Assembly (NCBI RefSeq): GCF_040833975.1
Contig: NZ_CP162130.1
Span: 3,246,001 to 3,310,000 of the forward strand
From: Leptospira sp. WS92.C1
GTDB lineage: Bacteria; Spirochaetota; Leptospiria; Leptospirales; Leptospiraceae
Direction: 5' to 3'
DNA: 64,000 nucleotides
Every line of letters starts with the position of its first letter. Within the stretch, counting starts at the first letter, position 1. Positions 39,824-50,552 of this stretch are shown piece after piece. The notes beneath the pieces are model-generated. The model saw nothing but the letters and a program-made list of their open reading frames with translations, was not told the origin of the DNA and did no database searches. Position numbers and translations under genes: made by a program.

Positions 39824-40366
39824 TTATTTTTCCAACAACGACTTCAGATTCTTCAAACTGTCGTCCATATTTTGGATGATTTTCTGTTGTTGATCAAAAC
39901 AGACATTCACGATAAAACTGATTACATTGATAGGGAACGACATTCTGTCCGACATACCGATAATAACCTTTGTCTGATTCTCTCCTACCGAAGTAGTCGT
40001 CAGATATGAAGAAAAACTTCCCTCAAACGGTTTTTTAAAACGAATCTGAGTGTCCAATTTTTCTCCCTCAACAATCGATTTGATCTCCTGTTCCGCGGTT
40101 CCCACTTCTTCATTCTCGCTTTCCCAGGAAGAAATAAAACCGACGGTTCCATCCGTACCCTTAAATTCTTTTTTCATCTTGGGATCTTTTTGAGACCAGG
40201 CATTCCACTGTTCGTGTTTTTTTAAGAATTTGAGCTCGTTAAAAACCTGATCTTTGGCGCGATTGATCACGATATTTCTTTCCAACAGAAAATCTCTGGG
40301 CGCAAAAATTCCAAGCGCGGCGACAATCGCAACAAGACCGCCAAGGATATATAAGAATATCTTCAT
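39824..40366 (-). CDS. Membrane-anchored SRPBCC (polyketide-cyclase-like) protein 6
   Basis: 180 residues. N-terminal helix (MKIFLYILGGLVAIVAALG) then an SRPBCC domain with FLKKHEQWNAWSQKDP, FKGTDGTVGFISSWES and VCFDQQQKIIQNMDDSL. It resembles SRPBCC 3 on the other strand. It converges on the amidase gene and faces away from the array. Confidence 0.85.
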   Translation of the reverse strand: MKIFLYILGGLVAIVAALGIFAPRDFLLERNIVINRAKDQVFNELKFLKKHEQWNAWSQKDPKMKKEFKGTDGTVGFISSWESENEEVGTAEQEIKSIVEGEKLDTQIRFKKPFEGSFSSYLTTTSVGENQTKVIIGMSDRMSFPINVISFIVNVCFDQQQKIIQNMDDSLKNLKSLLEK

Positions 40367-41045
40367 TTTTATTCTCCTCTTTTTTTATAGGGAATCTTTC
40401 AAATTACATCTTGTAAATTCAAAAGAATCCGAGAAGAATGTTTTATTTGCCGGATTCTTCCGGAGTTCCAACCTTCTTCCAAATACATCATTTCTGCAAA
40501 TTCTTCAATTTTAAAAATTTCCGGAATCGGAAAACGACCTCCATTCTCCTCTTAAAATGTGCAAAAAGGAATTTGACACAATCAAATGTGACAAGGATTC
40601 TCTGCATCGAAGAACTGATGCTTCGTCTACGAAGCATTGATACAGAGTCATCCAAGAAAAATTGGGCAAAACCCCCGGTATCAAAATTACAGTGGGAGAC
40701 ATTTTCAAATCGGAAGAATTGATTCCGATCTTTCAGGCCGCAAATGTTTCCTATCAAGAGATGAACAGTTATTAGGTGAAAGTGTGACGTCGGCAACGGA
40801 AACAACCTCGAAAAAAGTAATTTTTATAGACAGACTCAAAATTACGTTAGATGTGATTAGATCGAATTCTAAAAGACGAAAGAATTCTTTTTAATCGGAA
40901 TTGGATCCGAATATCAATGCACAAATAATGCCCCTGGTTCAAGTAAAGGGAAAGGAGCAGCAAGTGCAGGTATACAAACTCGCCGCCGAATGATCTTAAA
41001 ATAAATTCTTAAAATTGAATATAATAGAATTTAAGAATGAAATTT
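40367..41045. other. Intergenic region with possible gene remnant
   Basis: About 680 bases. Apart from the weak remnant at 40641-40775, nothing was recognised. Confidence 0.5.
40641..40775 (+). pseudogene. Possible remnant of an NmrA-like NAD(P)-binding gene
   Basis: A 44-codon open stretch ends in a stop and reads GKTPGIKITVGDIFKSEELI, resembling the ...GDitd..sL... strand-helix of NmrA/NAD(P)-binding proteins. No start and no flanking continuation in frame. Call is weak. Confidence 0.2.
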
Positions 41046-42059
41046 TTAGAACGCCAGGGATTGAACCCTTTTTTCCAAAGCTTTAGGACCGACCAGTTCC
41101 CATTCGGGAATTAATTTTTCTTCCTGACCGATTTTTACCTCTCGAATCCAAAGCTGCCACCGTGTAGCGCCGGATTTACGCAATCCGTATAAAATCGCTT
41201 TTTCATTTGGAGGAAGATTGGGAAAAGAAACTCGCTTGTTCGCATCCGAATATGCTGGCATCACCGATCGAATCGAGGGAAGAATCAAATAATACCAAGT
41301 CTCTTCCTCTAAAACGGGATAAGGAGCTTCCACGTTCAACGGAATCAACTTGATTCCCATGTATAAAAAACGATCACAGTTGATCCAACCTAAGGAAAGA
41401 AGAGGTAAAAATACCGCAGGTGGCTTTACATTGTTTCGCACGGATTCAGGACCGCCTTCCATACCAATCATATAACGCATGTTAGTCGATTTAGTGGCCG
41501 CTTGATTCTTTGCTAAAGAAGGAAGAAAGGAAACATTGCCGTGATTGGAGATCGATTTCTGTTTGGAAGTTTCAGTAGACCAGTCTAAATTTCCGTCACT
41601 TGTCTTGACTCCGTAAAAAACTTCATATCCCTGTTCTATCGGAGAAGCAAAAGAAATCTTAGGAGGATTTTTCGGATTTACCTGAGCCTTAGTTCCGGAC
41701 TCCGAGTAAGCATTCAGGAAAACCATCCCTTTTGTCTGAATCGGTTTTCCAGCGGATGCGGTCGACAATCCCGAAAGTAAAATATCTCCACCTTTATAAT
41801 ATTCTGAAATTTCAATACGAACCGGAGAGGTGATCAGACTTCCATCCGTTCCGATCAGACTCCCGGATGGAAACTGAATCTGAGTTCCCTCCTCCGCTTC
41901 AATTTGAGAATCCTGTTTGGGATCGATCACAAACGTTTGAGTGGATTTGTAATTGGCGGACCCAATCCAACCCCAACGCTGTGGAGACGTCACGCGCTCC
42001 CAACTCGCACAATTTAAAAGTACAAAAGAAAGAAGAATAAAATCAATCTTACCAATCAT
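41046..42059 (-). CDS. Putative lipoprotein, unknown function
   Basis: About 337 residues from the ATG of MIGKIDF (AAGG five bases upstream; a GTG four codons earlier is the alternative). Signal peptide ends in FVLLNCAS, a lipobox acceptable in spirochaetes, so acylated Cys is near residue 17. The mature part is beta-rich: a ZU5-like or Ig-like start (FPSGSLIGTDGS, SPVRIEISEYYKGGD) is suggested. It is probably periplasmic or outer-membrane-bound. No partner gene. Confidence 0.7.
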   Translation of the reverse strand: MIGKIDFILLSFVLLNCASWERVTSPQRWGWIGSANYKSTQTFVIDPKQDSQIEAEEGTQIQFPSGSLIGTDGSLITSPVRIEISEYYKGGDILLSGLSTASAGKPIQTKGMVFLNAYSESGTKAQVNPKNPPKISFASPIEQGYEVFYGVKTSDGNLDWSTETSKQKSISNHGNVSFLPSLAKNQAATKSTNMRYMIGMEGGPESVRNNVKPPAVFLPLLSLGWINCDRFLYMGIKLIPLNVEAPYPVLEEETWYYLILPSIRSVMPAYSDANKRVSFPNLPPNEKAILYGLRKSGATRWQLWIREVKIGQEEKLIPEWELVGPKALEKRVQSLAF

Positions 42060-42230
42060 AAATACCTTCACTGTAAATTGTTATCTTTCATAAATCAAAT
42101 ACGGACAACAGATTCTTTAAAATGAAACAAGCAAGAAATTTCTTTCCATTTTTGTAAAATCGTATTCATTTAACCGGGGCCCGAAGATTTCCTAAATTTA
42201 ATAGCAACCATTTTTTAAAACGAAGCAATT

Positions 42231-42297
42231 GGTCCGACAAACGATTCGCAGTAAAAAACTGCTTGATACCGGACTTTAAGTCCGCCTTGAAGTAAAC
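42231..42297 (+). repeat. Dispersed intergenic repeat, copy 2
   Basis: Matches 22515-22581 in order and spacing: GGTCCGACAAA, a variable A/T stretch, CTGCTTGATACCGGACTTTAA, then TCCGCCTTGAAGTAAA. It lies just after the recQ stop. Confidence 0.55.
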
Positions 42298-43763
42298 TAC
42301 GGCAAAGTATGCGTAAAATCCGATCCGGTTGCATTTTTGCAGATATCGCAGTTCCCGCAGCCGGGAAATTCAGCATCGAAATAAGTGTAAACGAATTCTC
42401 GTCTGCACTTTTCGGATTTGAGATAGAGCAGCATCTGATACAAACGTTTGAGGCTTGTTTTCTTTTTCAGATCCAACCCTTCTTTGGAACAAAGCGCGTC
42501 CGGAAGTTTGTTTTCAAGGGTCAAAGAATTTTTTTCCAGATCTCCGGAAGTGACCCCATGACGATCAAAAAGATTCAGAACGGTTTGCAATCGATGATCC
42601 CCGCGATTTTTATGAACGACCTTGGACTGTAATTCCTCATAGGTGAGAGACGATAACTTTTCACCGAGTTGCTCCATCATCTGATACACACGAGCGATAA
42701 AGACCTCGTCCGGATTTTGCCATTCTATAAAATCCATCAATACAGTAAGATCGTCCTGGTTGTAAAACACATGACAATCCGAAGATTCTCCGTCCCTACC
42801 CGCTCTGCCGATTTCCTGATAGTAACTTTCTAAAGAAGAAGGAAGTTCGGCGTGTATGACGGTCCGAATGTTTGGTTTGTCCACGCCCATCCCGAACGCA
42901 TTGGTCGCGAGAAGAATCGTGTCATCCGATTTTAAGAATCGATTTTGTATCTTTCTTCTCTGATCCGGCGGCAGTTGACCGTGATAGATTTTATGAGAAA
43001 TTTTTTGAATGTCCAATTTCTCGCTGAACTTTTCCAGATTTTGAATCAAATTAAAATAAACGATGGTGCTTTCTTTTTTTTCTCCGAGAAGTTCGAGAAT
43101 CGCCTCCGCTTTGGAGGGCTCGTCCACAAATGTCTGAACGTCCAAATACAAATTCGGACGACAAATCCCCTCGTTGTAAACGTTGATCTCGTCCTCATTC
43201 AATCCGATCTGACGAATGATATCCTTTTGAATCTCGGCGGTCGCAGTTGCGGTTAACGCGATCGTGGTCGGCCATCTTAGAATTTTTCGAAACTCCGCGA
43301 TCTTTGTGTAATCCGGTCTGAAATCATGACCCCATTGACTGATGCAATGTGCCTCATCGATCGCCAAAAGAGAAATATTGCGGTCGCGGATGGCTTCCAG
43401 AAAATCCTCTTTACGAAACCGTTCCGGTGAAACGTAGATCATCTTGTATTTGCCCAGTTTCAAATTCTCGTAACTCTGAAGCCGATCGTGTTTGGAAAGA
43501 GAAGAGTTGATAAATCCCGCGTCGATTCCCAGTTGTCTGAGTCTGACGACTTGATCCTGCATCAAAGCGATCAAAGGAGAAATCACGATGGTCAAACCTT
43601 TCATCTTGAGGGCGGGAATCTGATAACAAAGAGATTTCCCCATTCCGGTCGGCATGATGACCAGACAATTTCTTCTGGAAATTACGTCGGAGATGATATT
43701 CTCCTGAGATGTTCTAAAAGACGAAATACCGAAAAGGGCTTTGAGCTCCGTAAGAGAGGGCAT
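42297..43763 (-). CDS. recQ: ATP-dependent DNA helicase RecQ
   Basis: 488 residues. SF2 helicase motifs: Walker A TGMGKS (39-44), DEAH (136-139), SAT-like region TATATAEI, and motif VI GRAGRDG. The RecQ zinc-binding domain follows with its four cysteines (KCRREF..., GCGNCDIC). HRDC is absent and the winged helix is short, so the protein is a compact RecQ. It unwinds DNA 3'-5' in recombination and replication restart. Divergent from recCBD with about 175 bases between; both act in the same repair area. The start has a weak ribosome site. Confidence 0.93.
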   Translation of the reverse strand: MPSLTELKALFGISSFRTSQENIISDVISRRNCLVIMPTGMGKSLCYQIPALKMKGLTIVISPLIALMQDQVVRLRQLGIDAGFINSSLSKHDRLQSYENLKLGKYKMIYVSPERFRKEDFLEAIRDRNISLLAIDEAHCISQWGHDFRPDYTKIAEFRKILRWPTTIALTATATAEIQKDIIRQIGLNEDEINVYNEGICRPNLYLDVQTFVDEPSKAEAILELLGEKKESTIVYFNLIQNLEKFSEKLDIQKISHKIYHGQLPPDQRRKIQNRFLKSDDTILLATNAFGMGVDKPNIRTVIHAELPSSLESYYQEIGRAGRDGESSDCHVFYNQDDLTVLMDFIEWQNPDEVFIARVYQMMEQLGEKLSSLTYEELQSKVVHKNRGDHRLQTVLNLFDRHGVTSGDLEKNSLTLENKLPDALCSKEGLDLKKKTSLKRLYQMLLYLKSEKCRREFVYTYFDAEFPGCGNCDICKNATGSDFTHTLP

Positions 43764-43938
43764 TGAGATGAGCTTCCGTGCGGTGCTTTTGATAGCAAGG
43801 GAATTCTACGCGGATCCCATTCTTTCCGAACAAAAAAACAAAACTTTGGTTCCGATTGCGGGAACAAAAATCAAATTACTTGCCAATGTAGTAATTTCTT
43901 AGAATGCTCGTATTCATTAGCAGAATGAGAGGGATCGT

Positions 43939-46900
43939 TTGCCAATAACGCATATCACCAGTCTATCTCTCGAAGATATCGCTCTCGAACTTTCCAAAAA
44001 TATTTTCGAGGAGCAAAGACGTTCTCCTCTGCGCTCCCCCGTCGTAGTTGTCCCGAGCACGAATATGAAGCTCTGGTTGAATCTCAATTTATCGAAGATC
44101 AATGGACTTTCCGCAAATATTCGTTTTTTATTTTTGGAAAAGACTTTTGAAGAATATTATCATGCAAGAGCCGGTTTGGATTACGATCCTTTTCGTCGTC
44201 CGTTTCCGAGCCATGAGGCGAATCAGAGAAAAATTCTAAACTATCTTTTGGAAAATCGGAACAATCCGGAAATCAGATTCCTAAATTCATTTTTGCAGAG
44301 TATACCAAGAGCGTTTTCTCTGAGCGCGAAGCTGACTTCTCTTTTTAAGGACTATGAGTTAAACCGCTCCTCCTGGATCCAATCCTGGGGGAAGGAAAAG
44401 GGTCTGAAAATTCCGATGATTTCTCGTCGCTCCTCCCCTTTTCCCAAGGAAGACGATTACTATCAATTTGAAAAAGAACTCTATCAAAACGTATTCTTAA
44501 ATTCTAAAGAACCCAGCACTCTAACTCAGTTTTTATTGATAGAATCTCAAAAAAAAATCCAACAAACGTCTAAGTCCTTTCCATCCATTCATCTTTTCTG
44601 TTTATCCAATCTCGCGGACACATATCTTGGAATTTTAGAATCCATATCGGAGAACGATCAACTTCCGATCTATCTTTATCAATTCCATACCGGTCTGAAT
44701 ACAAAATACGACCGCGCAAACGAGCCGGGTCCTGAAAGATGGTCCAGTCCGCAGATTCACATCGCCGAAAGAATGGCGTCCATACCAGGATGTGTTTTTA
44801 AAAATAAAGAATCATCCGGCTCCTATCCAAAACGGCTGAACATACTCAGGAATCTGCTCAAAGGAGATACGTTAGACGATACTGAATTAAAATCCGTTTC
44901 GGATTCTTCCGTACGTTTCTGGAACGCTCCTTCTGCGTATCGGGAAACCGAAGCCGTGGGTAATGATATTCTCCATAAAATGAGTCGGGATTCGAAACTG
45001 ACGTATTTGGATTTTGCGATCCTGGTCACCGATATGAAAACGTATCGTCCCTGTGTGGAATGGGTATTTGACGGAGGTGTTCTTCTTCAAACGGAAAAAG
45101 AAGCCGATTCATACGGATCCAAAAACCCGGTTCCAATTCGAAAAAAAATTCCGTATTCGTTGACGGATATCAAAGCAAACGAAGCGTCTTTGTTGTATAG
45201 AGCTTTGATGAACTTTTGGGAAATCTGCACCGATTCTTCCATCCAAAAAGAAAGCCTGCTTCATCTGCTTCACAATCCGCTTTTGCAAAAAAAAATGCGG
45301 ATCGATTCCGAAAAAACCTCAGCGCTGGAAGATCTGATTCATTCTTCCGGAATTCGATACGAGGAATCGGGAAGAGAAAACGACTTATTCCAAATTTCAA
45401 ACGGGATGAGAAGAGTCAGACTTTCTTCGATTTTATCCAAGGAAAACGCTTGGACTCAATACAAAACGGTTCCAATTGAAATCGAATCGGATGAGACTTC
45501 TTCTAAACTTACGATTTTTTGGGAAACGATTTTAAAATCAAAAAAGGACGTTCTTTCTTTTTTAAACGGAAAAAAATACGGATGGAGTTTAGAATATTTC
45601 AAAGTTCTAAAGTTTTCTTTGGAAGAACTTTTCGAATTCACATCCGAATACGAACAGGAAAAACAACTCTTCCAAAGTTGGTTTGATTCTCTTTCCGATT
45701 GGGAAGGGATCGAATTTCAAAACGAAAAGGAAGGCCTGGAACTTTTAAAGTTTATCACGCAACAAATTTTCGATCAAATTCCGTATCAAAAAGGGGCCTA
45801 TCTCATAGGAGGAGTTACGATTTCCCTCCTGCAACCGATGAGACCGATTCCGTTTAAACACATCTATATATTAGGATTGGGTGAGGGAAAATTTCCCGGC
45901 TCTCCAGACCGATCCCAACTCAATCTCAGAAAAGACGTAAAAGAGGAATGGGATATCTCTCGAAAAGAAATCCAAGAATCCTTACTGTGGGAGACAATTC
46001 ATTCCGCAAAGGAATCGCTTACCCTAAGTTACGTCGGAGAGAATTTACAGGAAGACAAAACGTTCGAGCCTTGTTCTCATCTATTTGAGATCATGGAATC
46101 TTTCGGCGTTCGGGAAGCGATCCAACTTCCGTTACACTCCTACAGCACAAAATACGATCACTCTCCGGAAAAACTCGAACAAGGTCTTGTGAGTTACGAC
46201 TTTGCCCGGGTTTGGGTAAACGGGAATCCAAACGATCACAACATATTGAACCGATTTCAGGATCCGAAAACTCTAGAAAAAGATTCGAAATCCGTTCAAC
46301 CTTCGGTGATTCCTATCAGAGATCTTTCTCAATTTTTAAGTGATCCCTTGGATACGTATCTCAAAAAAAAACTGGGTATGTATTTGGACGAAGAGGAGAT
46401 TTTGGATGCAGAAGGAGAACCCTTTGATCTGGATGCAATCGCAGAAGCCGCCATTCTAAAAAAAATCCACAACCGGATGATCCCGAGCTTAGTCTCTCAA
46501 GAAGCCTGGGAATGGAATGAAGAAAAGATATCGAAAGTTTTACTTCCGATCTTAGAGCTGGAAAAACATTCGGCCCGGTTTCCACAATCCGTATTCGGAA
46601 AACTCCAGCAAACGAACTTGTTGAATTATCTGAATACTACGAGCCGTCTTCTTGCAAATTGGAAACCGCTTTTTCAAGGAGGAACATATTATTCCTATCT
46701 CAGCTTGGGGGATACCGGTCTTCCGGATAACGTATGTAAAAAATTACCCGAATTAAAGATTTCTTTGGACGGCGAAAAAACGTTTCGAATCCGAGGAGAA
46801 TGGGAACACGTCATCGAAAAAGACGGGAATTTTTACTGGTTGTTTTCGAAAAGTTTGGAAGAAAAACCAGAAGACGACAATTACGGCTATAAAGATTACT

Positions 46901-47373
46901 GGAAAACGATGAGTCTCCCGTTTTTATCGGGAATCGCATTCGCATCCATCAATGAGAATTTTAAAATATACTCATTTAAGTCCAGACCATCCGAAGATTC
47001 CAAAAAAAAGAATTCCCTTCCGTTTTATTATGAGCTCGAAAGATCGCAAGCGGGTCTAACATACTTTCAAAAAGTCCTTTCATCCTATCTTCAGGACGAG
47101 CCCGTTTTTTTTCCGAGAAAAGCGTTTTTAAACTATTACGTAAAAAACATACAAGGCGACACCGGAAAAACGGCAACGCCGGACGATACGGCAAAATTCG
47201 AAGATGAAATCGGCTGGGAAAATTATCTCAGAGAAGAATTGGGCTCCGTAAAGGAAAGTCTCTCTTCCTTGGTTAAATTATATCCTACAACTCAGAATCT
47301 AATTTTAAAATCTCAAATCTCTTGGGCGAAGGATTTTTACAAACCCTTTCTCGACTGGAAAAGGAATCTATGA
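43939..47373 (+). CDS. recC: Exodeoxyribonuclease V gamma subunit
   Basis: 1144 residues from a TTG start with GAGAGGG upstream. RecC features: N-terminal VVVPSTNMKLWLNL, SF1-like inactive helicase fold, RNLLKGDTL with the YLDFAILVTDM region, and LGLGEGKFPGSPDRSQLNL mid-protein. It is the chi-recognition subunit. Its stop overlaps the recB ATG (ATGA), the same order recC-recB-recD as in Gammaproteobacteria (recC upstream). Length is normal for RecC (about 1120). Confidence 0.93.
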   Translation: MPITHITSLSLEDIALELSKNIFEEQRRSPLRSPVVVVPSTNMKLWLNLNLSKINGLSANIRFLFLEKTFEEYYHARAGLDYDPFRRPFPSHEANQRKILNYLLENRNNPEIRFLNSFLQSIPRAFSLSAKLTSLFKDYELNRSSWIQSWGKEKGLKIPMISRRSSPFPKEDDYYQFEKELYQNVFLNSKEPSTLTQFLLIESQKKIQQTSKSFPSIHLFCLSNLADTYLGILESISENDQLPIYLYQFHTGLNTKYDRANEPGPERWSSPQIHIAERMASIPGCVFKNKESSGSYPKRLNILRNLLKGDTLDDTELKSVSDSSVRFWNAPSAYRETEAVGNDILHKMSRDSKLTYLDFAILVTDMKTYRPCVEWVFDGGVLLQTEKEADSYGSKNPVPIRKKIPYSLTDIKANEASLLYRALMNFWEICTDSSIQKESLLHLLHNPLLQKKMRIDSEKTSALEDLIHSSGIRYEESGRENDLFQISNGMRRVRLSSILSKENAWTQYKTVPIEIESDETSSKLTIFWETILKSKKDVLSFLNGKKYGWSLEYFKVLKFSLEELFEFTSEYEQEKQLFQSWFDSLSDWEGIEFQNEKEGLELLKFITQQIFDQIPYQKGAYLIGGVTISLLQPMRPIPFKHIYILGLGEGKFPGSPDRSQLNLRKDVKEEWDISRKEIQESLLWETIHSAKESLTLSYVGENLQEDKTFEPCSHLFEIMESFGVREAIQLPLHSYSTKYDHSPEKLEQGLVSYDFARVWVNGNPNDHNILNRFQDPKTLEKDSKSVQPSVIPIRDLSQFLSDPLDTYLKKKLGMYLDEEEILDAEGEPFDLDAIAEAAILKKIHNRMIPSLVSQEAWEWNEEKISKVLLPILELEKHSARFPQSVFGKLQQTNLLNYLNTTSRLLANWKPLFQGGTYYSYLSLGDTGLPDNVCKKLPELKISLDGEKTFRIRGEWEHVIEKDGNFYWLFSKSLEEKPEDDNYGYKDYWKTMSLPFLSGIAFASINENFKIYSFKSRPSEDSKKKNSLPFYYELERSQAGLTYFQKVLSSYLQDEPVFFPRKAFLNYYVKNIQGDTGKTATPDDTAKFEDEIGWENYLREELGSVKESLSSLVKLYPTTQNLILKSQISWAKDFYKPFLDWKRNL

Positions 47374-50300
47374 GCGAATTTTTACGTCCTTATCCGCTCA
47401 AACATAGCTTTATCGAAGCTTCCGCGGGAACCGGAAAAACATATACAATCATGGAAATCGTGGGAGATCTGATCCAAGAACATAAGATTCCTCTGTCAAA
47501 CATCCTGATCCTGACATACACCGAAAAGGCAGCGGGAGAACTTAAAGAGAGACTTCGTAAAAAACTGATTCAATCCGATCTCAGAAACGAAATGAGAGAA
47601 TTGGATCAGGTTACAATTTCAACTATACACGGATTTTGTAATATGATTTTACGGGAATATCCGGTAGAAACGGAAACTCCGGAAAACTGGATTCTAACCG
47701 ATTCCAAAGAAAGACTCGGTAAAGCTCTTTATCGACTTCAACACGAAGAATGGAAAGGTTGGGTGAATCCTCAAGATCTGGAATCGTTTCTCGCCGAATC
47801 AAAATACTTTGCCCACAGAGATCAGATTCTCGAAGCGGGAAACAAACTTCTCGGAGGAAGAGAATATCCGTATCAAAACGAAAACACTCCGATGAATGCA
47901 AAAACCTTTAATCAAAAAACCGCTCTGATCGCAAAGGAAATGGTGGAAATCGAATTTAAAACCTCCGAGTGGATGAGTTATGATCGGATGATTTTTAAAA
48001 CAAAAGAAGCTCTCAAAAATCAGTATCTAAAACGAGCTCTGCAAAATCGATATCAGATCGGAATCCTTGACGAGTTCCAAGATACGGATCGGATGCAATA
48101 TGAAATTTTCACACAGCTCTTTCTCGATTCCTCAAACGAAGAACCACAAAGAGCCCTGTATCTAATCGGTGATCCGAAACAAGCGATTTACGGATTCAGA
48201 GGCGCGGATATCGGAACGTATCTCAACGCCAAAGAGGATCTTAAAAAATACAAGGCGCAAGAAATTCCGCTTGGAATCAATTATCGATCCGTTCCGGAGC
48301 TCATTCGCGGATACAACGGAATATTCGAAGGACATATCGGTGAAAAAAGTTTTTTCCCGATTGTAGAAAGGGGTTTTGAAACACAACCGATCGAATACAC
48401 GGAAGTCCGTCCTCCGCAAAAAGACGTCAAAATTCTTCTCAGCGAGAAATACAAAGAAGGTCCGATTCAAATCATAAAGTTTGAAGGAAAAGAGACTTGG
48501 AAAGCGGATGACGCAAAAAAAGCTTGGGGACAATTTATCGCGGAAGAAATTCTAAAACTCACAAAACCGGGGTCTCACTTTCAGTATCGAGTATTGGAAG
48601 AATCCGACGGAAAACAAAACTTTCGAGAAAAGAAACTGAACTTTCGAGAAATCGCGATTCTCGTAAAAAGTAAAACCGAAGGAAAACTTGTCGAACAATC
48701 CTTAAAGCTGAGGGGAATTCCTTGTTCCTTTTACAAACAGGAGGGAATTTATCAATCGCCGGAGGCTGTTCAGATCTGCAATATCTTAGAATGTCTCGCG
48801 GATCCCAATCGACCTTCTTCGTATCGAAAACTTTTATTAGGAGATCTTTTTCAAATTCATCCGAACCATCTTTCCTTCTTTGATGAACATTCTATCGACT
48901 CTTACGAAAAAACCACGTTAGACCGCTGGAAAACTCTGGCGATCGATCGCAAATTCGCGGAGTTATTCCGTTCGATAGAAGAAGACAGTAGAATTTTTCT
49001 AACAGAAGCGGACAAAAACATAGACTGGGAAAGAAAAAGAACAAACTACAGACAGATTTTTCGAAAGCTGCTTCAATTTCAAATTTCCAATCAAGTGGGT
49101 TTGGAAGAAATCCTGGAAGAATTGAAACGACTTCAAATCCAAAAAAGAAACGAAGAAGAATTACCCCTATTTGAAAGAGAAACCGAAAAAGACGCCGTGC
49201 AAATTTTGACGCTACACGCGTCCAAAGGTTTGGAATGGCCGGTCGTATTTTTGTTTCATCTTTCTGGAAACTTCACTCCGGACGTTTATGATTATCCTTA
49301 CGTAAACGAAAACGGTAAACGAACCTGGAAATTGAGCCTATGGGACGAAGAGATAGAAAAGAAAATTAGCAAAGAAGAATATTCTAATCATTCTTTAAAC
49401 GAAAGTAAACGACTTTTATATGTGGGAATCACTCGCCCCAAGGTCCGTCTTTATCTTCCGTTTTACACTCCCGGCAAAAACTGGAAAACAAGAGACTCTG
49501 CATATTTTAAAATTTTATATCCGAGGCTTCACGCGGTTTTGGAAAATAATCCGGATCCGACTTTGTATCATTGTGTCCGATGGACACCCAAAACCTTGGA
49601 CCAAGCCGATCCGAATATTCGAAACCGCAGTTCATCGCAGGAAATTCCGTTACGTCCTTTGATTTTTAAAGAAGTGGAAACCCAAAAGACGATCTGGATG
49701 CATAGCTATTCTTCTTTAAAAACAAAGGCAAGCGCATTGATAGAAAACGGGATGCTTTCCATCCTGGAAGAGAAAATGTCTCTCAAATCGGACGAAACGG
49801 AAGATCCCCCTTTGAATCTCGAAGATCCTCTGCCCTCCTCCGCCGAAACCGGTTCTTTTTTACATTTACTTTTGGAAGAATTGGATTTTACACTCTTTCA
49901 AACCAAACATTCGAAAGACATTTTATCCGATAAAACAATTCTCTCCAGAATGGACTCGTATTTGGATCGCTTTTATCTTTCCAAAAAAAATCAGCGCAAC
50001 ACGTCGCTCGAAAAGGAAACGTATAAAAAGAGGACTTCGGAAATTCTTTGGAACTCTCTCAATGCAAAAATTTCTCTCAAGGATCACACCTCGTTTCGTC
50101 TTGTCGATATTCCGAAAGAAAATAGAATCGCTGAGATGGATTTTCATTTTGATCTGGATCCGGAGAGAACCGGTCCCGGAATTTTTTTAAAAGGGTCCAT
50201 CGACTTGGTCTTTCAAATCGGAAATCAATATTATTTAGCGGATTACAAATCGAACCTGCTTGAAGACTACAGTCCGGCCTCTCTCAAAAAAAGTATAGAA

Positions 50301-50552
50301 AGTCCTGAAAGCAGATACGATCTGCAACGAGACATCTACGCCATGATCCTATTTCAATACTTAACAAAACTGTTCGGCGAAAAAGAAGCCCTTTCCAAAT
50401 TAGGCGGGGTTTTTTATTTCTTTCTCAGAGGAATGAAAGCCGATGAAAACTCGGGAATCTATTCCGATTTTGACTGGTCTGGAGAAAGGCTTCGTGAAAT
50501 TTACAATACCGTAAAACAACTTACAGTACTGAATTGGGAGGAGACACTTTGA
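47370..50552 (+). CDS. recB: Exodeoxyribonuclease V beta subunit
   Basis: 1060 residues from the ATG overlapping the recC stop, with AAGGAAT upstream; longer starts inside recC are not needed. SF1 helicase: Walker A ASAGTGKT (17-24), TISTIHGF, ILDEFQDTD, GDPKQAIYGFRGADI, LTLHASKGLEWPVV. The C-terminal nuclease domain has the motif GSIDLVF...LADYKSN with Asp-Asp-Lys. About 120 residues shorter than E. coli RecB but all motifs are present. 3'-5' helicase/nuclease of RecBCD. Confidence 0.95.
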   Translation: MSEFLRPYPLKHSFIEASAGTGKTYTIMEIVGDLIQEHKIPLSNILILTYTEKAAGELKERLRKKLIQSDLRNEMRELDQVTISTIHGFCNMILREYPVETETPENWILTDSKERLGKALYRLQHEEWKGWVNPQDLESFLAESKYFAHRDQILEAGNKLLGGREYPYQNENTPMNAKTFNQKTALIAKEMVEIEFKTSEWMSYDRMIFKTKEALKNQYLKRALQNRYQIGILDEFQDTDRMQYEIFTQLFLDSSNEEPQRALYLIGDPKQAIYGFRGADIGTYLNAKEDLKKYKAQEIPLGINYRSVPELIRGYNGIFEGHIGEKSFFPIVERGFETQPIEYTEVRPPQKDVKILLSEKYKEGPIQIIKFEGKETWKADDAKKAWGQFIAEEILKLTKPGSHFQYRVLEESDGKQNFREKKLNFREIAILVKSKTEGKLVEQSLKLRGIPCSFYKQEGIYQSPEAVQICNILECLADPNRPSSYRKLLLGDLFQIHPNHLSFFDEHSIDSYEKTTLDRWKTLAIDRKFAELFRSIEEDSRIFLTEADKNIDWERKRTNYRQIFRKLLQFQISNQVGLEEILEELKRLQIQKRNEEELPLFERETEKDAVQILTLHASKGLEWPVVFLFHLSGNFTPDVYDYPYVNENGKRTWKLSLWDEEIEKKISKEEYSNHSLNESKRLLYVGITRPKVRLYLPFYTPGKNWKTRDSAYFKILYPRLHAVLENNPDPTLYHCVRWTPKTLDQADPNIRNRSSSQEIPLRPLIFKEVETQKTIWMHSYSSLKTKASALIENGMLSILEEKMSLKSDETEDPPLNLEDPLPSSAETGSFLHLLLEELDFTLFQTKHSKDILSDKTILSRMDSYLDRFYLSKKNQRNTSLEKETYKKRTSEILWNSLNAKISLKDHTSFRLVDIPKENRIAEMDFHFDLDPERTGPGIFLKGSIDLVFQIGNQYYLADYKSNLLEDYSPASLKKSIESPESRYDLQRDIYAMILFQYLTKLFGEKEALSKLGGVFYFFLRGMKADENSGIYSDFDWSGERLREIYNTVKQLTVLNWEETL

